44,220 nucleotides of DNA from Maribellus sp. YY47. GTDB taxonomy: Bacteria > Bacteroidota > Bacteroidia > Bacteroidales > Prolixibacteraceae. Shown here in pieces: positions 38,383 to 44,220 of the stretch. Positions within the stretch are counted from its first letter, which is position 1. Every line of letters begins with the position of its first letter. The notes beneath the pieces were generated by a model. That model searched no databases. It was not told the DNA's origin and saw only the letters and a program-made list of their open reading frames with translations. The stretch spans positions 1 to 44,220 of the forward strand of contig NZ_JALGYW010000032.1 in assembly GCF_023111095.1 (NCBI RefSeq), read 5' to 3'. Made by a program: the position numbers and the translations under genes.

Positions 38383-40092
38383 ATGGCTAATTATTATATT
38401 GACAACAGCGAATTAAAATTTCATTTAACCCACCCTTTGATGGAAAAGATCGTTCGGCTAAAAGAACGTGAATATTCCTTCAAAAAGGAGTTTGATTTTG
38501 CACCGATGGATTACGAGGATGCCATCGACAATTACGACCGCGTACTGGAAGTAGTTGGTGAAATCTGTGGAAACATTGTGGCTGAAAATGCGGAAAGCAT
38601 CGATGCCGAAGGTCCTCAGGTAGTTGACGGGCACGTAATTTATGCCCGCGGAACCCAGGAAAACATCAATGCATTAAACCAGGCGGGTTTAATGGGGATG
38701 TCACTGCCTTACAAATACGACGGGCTGAACTTTCCGATTGTTCCTTACATTATGGCAGCCGACATTGTGTCGCGTGCCGATGCAGGTTTTGTAAACATCT
38801 GGGGCTTGCAGGACTGTGCCGAAACCATCAACGAATTTGCTTCGGAAGAACAAAAAGAAAAATACCTGCCACGTGTTTCGAATGGTGATACCATGGCAAT
38901 GGACCTGACCGAACCGGATGCCGGTTCCGACTTGCAGGCCGTTCAGTTAAAAGCTACCTGGGACGAGGCTAAACAAACCTGGTTGTTAAACGGTGTAAAA
39001 CGTTTTATCACCAACGGCGATGGCGACATCTCTTTGGTACTGGCGCGTTCTGAACCGGGAACAAAAGACGGCCGCGGTCTGTCGATGTTTATTTACGACA
39101 AACAGAACGGTGGAGTAACCGTTCGTCGTATCGAGCATAAAATGGGTATCATCGGATCACCCACCTGTGAACTGGTATTCAAAAATGCTCCGGGCGAATT
39201 GGTTGGTTCACGTAAAATGGGGCTGATCAAATACGTAATGGCCCTTATGAACGGTGCCCGTCTGGGAATCGCTGCACAATCGGTAGGAGTGAGTGAAGCT
39301 GCTTACCGCGAAGCGCTGGCTTATGCTAAGGAAAGAATGCAGTTTGGAAAAGCAATTATCCGTTTCCCCGCTGTTTACGAAATGCTTTCGCTGATGAAAG
39401 CCAAACTCGATGCATCGCGTACTTTGTTGTACGAAACTGCCCGTTTTGTGGACATGTACAAAACCTACATGCACATTTCGGAAGAGCGTTCGCTGGAAAA
39501 AGAAGAACGCGAAGAAATGAAAAAATACCAGCGTTTGGCTGATATCTATACTCCACTTGTAAAAGGTATGTCGAGCGAATACAGCAACCAGCTGGCTTAC
39601 GATGCCGTTCAGATTCACGGTGGTTCAGGATTTATGAAAGACTACCCCGTTGAACGTATTTACCGCGATGCCCGTATTACTTCCATTTACGAAGGAACCA
39701 CCCAGTTGCAGGTGGTGGCCGCCATCCGCGGTGTAACTACCGGCGCTTACCTGGCTCAGATTCGTGAATACGAAGCCGAGCGCGTATCGCCCAAACTGGA
39801 GTACCTGAAACGTTCGCTGATTATTTTAACCGACGATTACGAACGCGCCGTGAAAAAAGTAATGGCAGCCGACGATACCGAGTTTGTCGATTTCCATGCC
39901 CGCCGTTTGGTGGAAATGGCCGGTCATATTATCATGAGCTACCTGCTGTTGCTGGATAGTAACCGCGACGAGAGCTTCCTGAAATCGGCTCAGAACTACC
40001 TGAACTTTGCCAAAGGCCAGGTAAAAGCACATGCCGAGTTTATCCGCTCTTCAGAATTGGCTGATCTGGGTAATTACAAGTTCGAGATTTAA
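38383..40092 (+). CDS. Acyl-CoA dehydrogenase, long form with C-terminal extension
   Basis: A 569-residue flavoenzyme that oxidises acyl-CoA to enoyl-CoA and gives the electrons to the adjacent ETF. Middle-domain motifs are AMDLTEPDAGSDLQAVQLKA and NGVKRFITNGDGD; the C-terminal helical domain has MQFGKAIIRFPAV and YDAVQIHGGSGFMKDYPVER. The likely catalytic base is E437 in SIYEGTTQLQ, the position used by short- and medium-chain enzymes. About 130 further residues form an extra helical domain as in the PF12806-type long ACADs. Chain-length preference is unknown. Confidence 0.93.
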   Translation: MANYYIDNSELKFHLTHPLMEKIVRLKEREYSFKKEFDFAPMDYEDAIDNYDRVLEVVGEICGNIVAENAESIDAEGPQVVDGHVIYARGTQENINALNQAGLMGMSLPYKYDGLNFPIVPYIMAADIVSRADAGFVNIWGLQDCAETINEFASEEQKEKYLPRVSNGDTMAMDLTEPDAGSDLQAVQLKATWDEAKQTWLLNGVKRFITNGDGDISLVLARSEPGTKDGRGLSMFIYDKQNGGVTVRRIEHKMGIIGSPTCELVFKNAPGELVGSRKMGLIKYVMALMNGARLGIAAQSVGVSEAAYREALAYAKERMQFGKAIIRFPAVYEMLSLMKAKLDASRTLLYETARFVDMYKTYMHISEERSLEKEEREEMKKYQRLADIYTPLVKGMSSEYSNQLAYDAVQIHGGSGFMKDYPVERIYRDARITSIYEGTTQLQVVAAIRGVTTGAYLAQIREYEAERVSPKLEYLKRSLIILTDDYERAVKKVMAADDTEFVDFHARRLVEMAGHIIMSYLLLLDSNRDESFLKSAQNYLNFAKGQVKAHAEFIRSSELADLGNYKFEI

Positions 40093-40097
40093 AACGA

Positions 40098-40124
40098 AAG
40101 CTGTAAGCTTTTAGCTACAAGCTT
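40098..40124. repeat. AGCT-rich inverted repeat
   Basis: AAGCTGTAAGCTTTTAGCTA followed by CAAGCTT is largely self-complementary (nested AAGCT/AGCTT and GTA/TAC pairs), starting 6 bp past the acd stop codon. Its role is unknown. Confidence 0.45.
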
Positions 40125-40136
40125 CAAGAGATACGG

Positions 40137-40166
40137 GAGTCACTCATTTATGGGTGGCTCTTTTTT
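40137..40166 (+). terminator. Terminator of the etfBA-acd operon
   Basis: A 9-bp stem GAGTCACTC/GGGTGGCTC (two G-T pairs) with loop ATTTAT is followed by TTTTTT, about 45 bp past the acd stop. Confidence 0.9.
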
Positions 40167-40359
40167 ATGGATTGATGGACTGAAGGATTGAGGGGGAGGA
40201 GGCTTAAATGCTTAAATGCGTGAATGCTTTAATAAGCTTCGGAAGCGGATCAAAACTTAACGATGAGTTATTTCCGGGTTTACCCTAAAGGTCAGTAACG
40301 CCCTGTTTTTGGGGGTGAACTTTATTTTTAGAGCCCCGGATTTCGGAAACTTATTCTGC

Positions 40360-40367
40360 TATTTTTG
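40360..40367 (+). promoter_or_regulatory. -7 element TATTTTTG of the acetate transporter gene
   Basis: An exact TAnnTTTG match 31 nt before the ATG at 40398; no TTG is seen at the consensus distance upstream. Confidence 0.5.
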
Positions 40368-40397
40368 CGGCCAAATTAATACAGGAAAAAATCAGAA

Positions 40398-40964
40398 ATG
40401 AACAATGCAAAAATGGGGAACCCTGCAGTGGTAGGGCTGGCTGGGTTTGGTTTAACAACACTTTTACTACAGTTTCATAATTTAGAGGTGATGGGTTTGG
40501 GACCCGTTGTCGCCATGGGATTTATATTCGGTGGATTGGCCCAGTTTATCGCCGGGTTGATGGAGCAGAAAACCGGTAATAACTTTGGATTTGCCGTATT
40601 TACCGCTTACGGAGCATTCTGGATCGGCCTGGGAAGCATCTGGATTTTGAGCCATTTGGGTATTTATACCGCTTCGGGAACCGACGTTGGGTTTTACCTG
40701 GTGGCGTGGACCCTGCTGACAGCCATTTTCTGGGTTGGATCGCTGTTCATCCATACGGCCATGGTATTAACCTTTTCCACCTTGCTGGCGGGCTTTATCT
40801 TTTTAGACCTGGGGCACTTTGGCTTTCCCGTGTTTAACAAGGTAGCAGCTGTTACCTTAATTATTTGTGCCTTGCTCGCCTGGTATATGATGGCCACCAT
40901 TATTCTCAACGAATTGGCAGGAAGGGAATTGCTGAAATCAGGTAAAGCCTGGATTCGGAAGTAA
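40398..40964 (+). CDS. satP: SatP/YaaH-family acetate uptake transporter
   Basis: A 188-residue inner-membrane protein of the GPR1/FUN34/YaaH family, which moves acetate or succinate with protons or as a channel. The family signature NPAVVGLAGFGLTT is at residues 8-21, followed by six hydrophobic helices and AQFIAGLMEQKTGNNFGFAVF in the second-third helix region. It comes after the fatty-acyl oxidation operon but has its own promoter; a shared role in short-chain acid use is inferred only. Confidence 0.88.
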   Translation: MNNAKMGNPAVVGLAGFGLTTLLLQFHNLEVMGLGPVVAMGFIFGGLAQFIAGLMEQKTGNNFGFAVFTAYGAFWIGLGSIWILSHLGIYTASGTDVGFYLVAWTLLTAIFWVGSLFIHTAMVLTFSTLLAGFIFLDLGHFGFPVFNKVAAVTLIICALLAWYMMATIILNELAGRELLKSGKAWIRK

Positions 40965-41045
40965 TTCTGAGGCTTTGTAAAAAAGATGCACAAAAAGTGA
41001 CACCTACCTGTTTGACTACCCAGGAAAAGTCAAAACATGAAAAAG

Positions 41046-41125
41046 GAACGCTGATAGCACTGACTTTTTACCGTTAAACGCGAATAAAACAGCGTGAATC
41101 AGTAAAATCAGTGTTGTCAGCGTTC
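41046..41125. repeat. 80-bp inverted repeat with 18-bp arms
   Basis: GAACGCTGATAGCACTGA (41046-41063) is complementary to TCAGTGTTGTCAGCGTTC (41108-41125) at 16 of 18 positions, the other two being G-T pairs in RNA. The 44-nt loop repeats CAGCGTGAATCAGT-like words. It resembles interspersed intergenic repeats of Bacteroidota. Confidence 0.75.
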
Positions 41126-41254
41126 TGTTATTTTGGAGGGTAAGAAAAGCTGATGAGCGTTGCGTCCGTTACCCCCTCCGTTATTCCAAAAATTTTCCCC
41201 GATCGCTTACCCACCAACAGCACTTACTTCGGAGCCTGCCTAAGTCGCCTCTAA

Positions 41255-41464
41255 GCCTACTGCGAGCGGTAAAAAGGCGACACCAGTCGGTATTTTGCCT
41301 ACTGCAGTCACCTCCGAGGTAACTCCGGTCAGTAAAAAGCCTACTGCAGTCACCTCCGAAGTAACTCGAGTCGCCTTTTTGCCTACTGCAGTCGCCTCTG
41401 AAGTAACTTGGGTCACCCTTTTGCCTACTGCAGTCGCCTCTGAAGCCCGGCGAGTATGTTTTGA
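41255..41464. repeat. 42-bp tandem repeat built from short palindromes
   Basis: Five units start with GCCTACTGC at 41255, 41297, 41339, 41381 and 41423, exactly 42 bp apart. The three central units are clearly related over their length; the first and last have diverged. Each contains the palindromes ACTGCAGT and ACCTCCGAGGT (or close variants) and a half-length (21-bp) sub-period. A possible further decayed unit lies upstream around 41213-41254. There are no unique spacers, so it is not CRISPR. Confidence 0.9.
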
Positions 41465-41465
41465 A

Positions 41466-41500
41466 GTGGGGAGGGGTACTTCCGAGGTACCCCTCCCCAC
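41466..41500. repeat. Strong GC-rich hairpin, 14-bp perfect stem
   Basis: GTGGGGAGGGGTAC (41466-41479) and GTACCCCTCCCCAC (41487-41500) form a perfect stem with the 7-nt loop TTCCGAG. The loop and flanks share the TTCCGAGGT/CTCTGAAG words of the adjacent 42-bp repeat, so it belongs to the same array. Confidence 0.85.
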
Positions 41501-41668
41501 CTCTGAAGTACCCCCTAAAGCCTGAAAACTACTCCATAACATATTTTTAGAGGTAACTTTAACCCTATTTATGTTTACTTTTATTCCGCTAGTTACCAAA
41601 ACTAAATATCTATAGCCTTGAATACGCGATTACACAAAAGAACTACACATGCGGCACCTGATAGTTGT

Positions 41669-41704
41669 TATAAATGCAATCGACACTAAGAATATAAATG
41701 CAAT
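41669..41704. repeat. 12-bp direct repeat
   Basis: TATAAATGCAAT occurs at 41669-41680 and again at 41693-41704, about 90-120 bp before the lipoprotein ATG. It could be a regulator site or chance in AT-rich DNA. Confidence 0.5.
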
Positions 41705-41791
41705 GATGTATTTGCACATACGTTGTGTTTAATTTTAAATGAAAGCAACCTTAACTATAAAAAAACAATCATTAAAGGAAACCCAATAATC

Positions 41792-42814
41792 ATGAAGACA
41801 TTAAAAATTTTGCTTTTCGCTTTCATAATAGCATTGACAAGTTGTATTAAAATATTCAACAATGATGATTATGATTTTACTTACGAGACAATTGTAACTG
41901 AATTGCCTGTGAACCTAGAAAATATTAACTCTTCCTTTGATGATTACAATTCAGATTTACCTTATCCAGCATTCAGACATGGAATTTATTTTTCGACAAA
42001 TAGAAATAGTTCAGGAAACAATTTTGATATTATCTATAAAAGCATGGATATTTCTTATCATTCAAAAGATGACATATTAAATATTTCATATGTTAGCGAT
42101 GCTAATAGTTATAATAAATATGCAAGCAAGGTTCTGGAAACAATAAATACAGACTCTGATGAATATGGACCATTTTATCATTTTGGAGATGAAGCTTATG
42201 AATACTTTTTCTACGCAAATAACGAATCAGGAAATTTTGATATAAAGTATGCATCTTCAAAGAAACTTGATTTTGGAACATACAATGCACAGGAGATAAT
42301 AAATGCTCCAGAATCTTTTGAATCCATCAACTCAGAGTATGACGATTATTATCCTTGCATATTTAATGATAATAAAAGTCTTGTGTTCTGCAGTAATAGG
42401 GAAATGGAAGTATTTAATATTTATGAAACAGCATTTGTTGAAAACGAGATTAATCCTAATTATCAAGATGCCACCGACCATGAAATTGCAAGAAATGCTA
42501 TTTTGTCAAGTGACAAAAATGATAAATGCCCATTTGTAGTAGGGAACATAATGGTCTTCACATCTGACAGAGAAGGAGGTTATGGTGGATTTGATTTATA
42601 TTTCTCACAGTATTTGGATGGGAAATGGTCTCAGCCACAAAATTTAGGTGATAAAATAAATTCAGAATATGACGAATATCGTCCGATTATTGTTCCATTT
42701 GGTGAATTTGATGATACAATATTGATTTTTTCATCGAACAGACCAGGAGGGAAAGGAGGTTTCGACTTGTATGCCGTAAGAGCAAAGACCTTTCCGAAAC
42801 CTGATTATTATTAA
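41792..42814 (+). CDS. Lipoprotein with PD40/TolB-like beta-propeller repeats
   Basis: A 340-residue lipoprotein. The signal peptide MKTLKILLFAFIIALTSC has lipobox cysteine C18. Propeller-type repeats follow with variants of INSxxDDYxP, xxxFSSNRxGxxGGFDLY and ATFCSNRE; the clearest are VFTSDREGGYGGFDLYFSQ and IFSSNRPGGKGGFDLYAVR near the C-terminus. These blades occur in TolB-like and OmpA-linked proteins and mediate protein contacts at the outer membrane. Start chosen at 41792 for the lipobox, with AAAGGAAA upstream; the frame stays open to 41723. The gene is visibly more AT-rich than the core genes, suggesting later acquisition. Confidence 0.8.
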   Translation: MKTLKILLFAFIIALTSCIKIFNNDDYDFTYETIVTELPVNLENINSSFDDYNSDLPYPAFRHGIYFSTNRNSSGNNFDIIYKSMDISYHSKDDILNISYVSDANSYNKYASKVLETINTDSDEYGPFYHFGDEAYEYFFYANNESGNFDIKYASSKKLDFGTYNAQEIINAPESFESINSEYDDYYPCIFNDNKSLVFCSNREMEVFNIYETAFVENEINPNYQDATDHEIARNAILSSDKNDKCPFVVGNIMVFTSDREGGYGGFDLYFSQYLDGKWSQPQNLGDKINSEYDEYRPIIVPFGEFDDTILIFSSNRPGGKGGFDLYAVRAKTFPKPDYY

Positions 42815-42852
42815 GCATTCTAATCCTAAAAAAATGAAAACTAAAAAACTAA

Positions 42853-42987
42853 ACACAACAAATTGCATATGTCAGGCGGGGGTTTCAGCGGTCTGACAAG
42901 TCAGACCTTACGCCCACTTTCCTGCGGGTCTGACAGGATTTCTTTTCGAAATCCCGCCCCCCGGCAACTTGCAAGTGACTGTTATGT
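42853..42987. other. Palindrome-rich spacer, possible recombination site
   Basis: This roughly 135-bp spacer is dense in inverted repeats: GGTCTGAC/GTCAGACC (42890-42907) with another GGTCTGAC near 42927, GGATTTC/GAAATCC (42936-42954), and GGCGGG..TTTC (42875-42886) against GAAATCCCGCC (42948-42958). Its outer ends, ACACAAC-a-AATTGCA and TGCAAGT-gact-GTTATGT, are nearly complementary box by box (6 of 7 each), a layout like an integron attC site but with unequal spacers. This could also be an ordinary intergenic repeat. Confidence 0.4.
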
Positions 42988-43028
42988 CCGATTTGGCAAA
43001 CTGCATCGCACTAAAATGGAAGGCTATT

Positions 43029-44066
43029 ATGAAAAAGAAACAGGTTAAACGTATACTTAGAATCGCATTTATTATTGCCAGCATAAGTTCGTTGTACTTC
43101 GTACCATGGATTTTGGTAAGAGCCTGGATTATGCCACTGCCTGATACGGTGCAAGAACAACTCGACGAAGCATTAAATTATGGATTTGACGGAATGGTGG
43201 TTTATGTGGACGATGCAGGGAAGCCACCCGAGTTTTATGCCGCAGGCTGGCATGACCGAAAAAAGAAAATACCTGCCTACCCGCAGGCATTATTTAAAAT
43301 TGCGAGTATTACCAAGTTGTATATCGCTGTTGCTACCACAAAATTAGTTAAAGAAGGGCGTTTGTCGCTGGATAAAACACTTGCCGAATACTTTCCGGAA
43401 CTTGCCGAAAGAATTGAATATTCTGACAAAATAACGTTGAGAATGATGGTGCGGCATCGGAGTGGCATTCCAAATTTTGTTGACCATCCTGATTATTGGA
43501 CAAAACCTCCAAAAAACAGACAAGAAACGCTGGAGTACGCCCTGGATTTACCTGCCGACTTTGAACCCGGTGAAGATTACGGTTATTCAAATACCAATTA
43601 CATGTTGATTGAGGACCTCATTGATAAAACATTGGGCTATCCCCATCAACAATATATCAGGGAGAGAATATTGATTCCACTTGGGCTGAAACATACCTTT
43701 GGTTCGCTGAATGAAGTAAACATGGACGAGGTAATGAGTGGCTATTATGCTGGCCTTGAAACCGATTTCAAGTACGAAAATACCGGTTTAATGCTGGCTG
43801 TCGCAGAAGACGTGGGCCAGTTCTTGCGGGCCTTAAACAATGGTTCGGTTTTTAATGAAGGTGAACAGGAAATTTATTCTTCGATTTACGTTTTCGAACA
43901 TACAGGGCTACTGCCCGGCTACCAGAGCATTGCAAAATACCACAAGGAGATGGACATGGTTGTTATTCAATTTAATAACACCACTGATTTTAATGGATAT
44001 GAATGGAATTTAGCGGAAATCATGTATAGCCGAATTGTCAGAATATTAAAGAAAAAAAGCGCATAA
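43029..44066 (+). CDS. Serine beta-lactamase-like hydrolase, membrane-anchored
   Basis: A 345-residue member of the class C beta-lactamase/DD-peptidase/esterase superfamily. A basic N-terminus and a hydrophobic segment (about residues 12-31) act as signal anchor. Active-site motifs are S93-I-T-K96 (FKIASITKLY), Y186-S-N188 and H291-T-G293 in place of KTG. The HTG box is common in esterase or peptidase members and does not by itself indicate beta-lactam resistance. ATG at 43029 is chosen for the MKKKQVKRIL start; the frame stays open to 42969. The stop codon lies in GCATAAC, see the cassette finding. An insertion sequence follows 30 bp later. Confidence 0.85.
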   Translation: MKKKQVKRILRIAFIIASISSLYFVPWILVRAWIMPLPDTVQEQLDEALNYGFDGMVVYVDDAGKPPEFYAAGWHDRKKKIPAYPQALFKIASITKLYIAVATTKLVKEGRLSLDKTLAEYFPELAERIEYSDKITLRMMVRHRSGIPNFVDHPDYWTKPPKNRQETLEYALDLPADFEPGEDYGYSNTNYMLIEDLIDKTLGYPHQQYIRERILIPLGLKHTFGSLNEVNMDEVMSGYYAGLETDFKYENTGLMLAVAEDVGQFLRALNNGSVFNEGEQEIYSSIYVFEHTGLLPGYQSIAKYHKEMDMVVIQFNNTTDFNGYEWNLAEIMYSRIVRILKKKSA

Positions 44067-44096
44067 CAAAGAACTGCCCTTTTTATAAGTGTAAAA

Positions 44097-44220
44097 TGTC
44101 TCGTCCTGAAATAGCGTTACACAAAAAGTAGCGTTATGAAAGAAATCAATCATTCACAGTACGTTAAGCGTACACAGAAGGACTATTCGATGTCCTTTAA
44201 ATTGCAAGTTGTCACTGAGA
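44097..44220 (+). mobile_element. Left end of an IS3-type insertion sequence, cut by window
   Basis: TGTCTCGTCCTGAAATAG at 44097 looks like the terminal inverted repeat of a Bacteroidota IS3-family element, and the first transposase frame starts 39 bp inside it. The right end lies outside the window, so family and target duplication cannot be confirmed. Confidence 0.65.
44136..44220 (+). CDS. IS3-family transposase OrfA, N-terminal fragment
   Basis: The first 28 codons read MKEINHSQYVKRTQ followed by KDYSMSFKLQVVTE, the typical start of the helix-turn-helix protein (OrfA) of IS3-family elements in Bacteroidota. OrfA binds the IS ends and, by frameshifting into OrfB, contributes to the transposase. 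The gene is cut by the window edge, not visibly broken. Confidence 0.7.
   Translation, partial: MKEINHSQYVKRTQKDYSMSFKLQVVTE

Larger units (their letters stand above)
40093..40397. other. Intergenic region between acd and the acetate transporter
   Basis: 305 bp with an AGCT-rich inverted repeat, the acd terminator, short direct repeats of GCTTAAAT around 40203-40218, and the -7 element of the next gene. No gene is seen. Confidence 0.5.
40965..41791. other. Repeat-rich intergenic region
   Basis: About 830 bp lacking a supportable gene. It holds an 80-bp inverted repeat, a 42-bp tandem palindromic repeat, a 14-bp-stem hairpin, a 12-bp direct repeat, and AT-rich DNA leading into the lipoprotein gene. 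Confidence 0.6.

Noticed and set aside
41255-41464. CRISPR array
   Set aside because: Units abut at 42 bp with no unique spacers and no cas genes are nearby.
41240-41599. Open frame on the minus strand (about 119 codons) and one on the plus strand (41295-41525) across the tandem repeat
   Set aside because: Both begin at TTG without a ribosome site and both arise from the self-complementary 42-bp repeat. Treated as a repeat array, not genes.
43305-43907. Functional class C beta-lactamase
   Set aside because: SxxK and YSN are present, but the third box is HTG and overall features fit the broad esterase/DD-peptidase group; resistance cannot be claimed.

Overview
The window comes from the chromosome of a Bacteroidota bacterium, most likely an environmental member of the Marinilabiliales/Prolixibacteraceae side of the phylum. 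The phylum call rests on four things: a type IX secretion (T9SS) C-terminal signal and a PorT-like protein, a TamL-type Omp85 lipoprotein, repeated matches to the Bacteroidota promoter (TTG, about 20 nt, TAnnTTTG), and the gene order rpsU-xer-hpf-tRNAs-tuf-secE-nusG-rplKAJL-rpoBC-DUF3467. The family-level placement is only an impression from protein flavour.

Layout. 1-9.5 kb: gapA (minus), a possible small cysteine-rich lipoprotein, a 1080-residue secreted SprB-repeat protein with a T9SS tail, a flavin nitroreductase, and a minus-strand cluster of SDR dehydrogenase, glycosyltransferase, LytS-type kinase and LytTR regulator. 9.6-15.4 kb: an envelope and quinone block holding a PurM-like protein translationally coupled to menaquinone methyltransferase, PorT, an RNA 2'-O-methyltransferase (minus) and TamL. 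15.5-18.1 kb: an NSS-family sodium symporter and a four-repeat helix-hairpin-helix membrane protein. 18.2-33 kb: the translation/transcription core, with rpsU, xerC, hpf, tRNA-Gly, tRNA-Thr, tuf, a shrunken tRNA-like element, secE, nusG, rplKAJL, rpoB, rpoC and a DUF3467 gene. 33.2-35.6 kb: a MarR/OhrR-type regulator with a putative operator, a second nitroreductase, and a secreted protein of unknown function. 36.1-41 kb: a long structured leader, etfB-etfA-acyl-CoA dehydrogenase, then a SatP-type acetate transporter. 41-44.2 kb: an accessory tail with a long inverted repeat, a 42-bp palindromic tandem repeat, an AT-rich propeller lipoprotein, a palindrome-rich spacer, a serine beta-lactamase-like hydrolase, and the left end of an IS3-type insertion sequence running off the window.

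Most of the window is conserved core genome. The parts most worth a second look are: the 58-nt tRNA-like element between tuf and secE, which has complete acceptor and T arms but no normal anticodon arm; the 42-bp tandem repeat built from short palindromes, which reads as the same peptide motif on both strands; the cassette-like boundaries of the serine hydrolase gene; three hairpins in a row between rplL and rpoB; and the ~295-nt structured leader of etfB.
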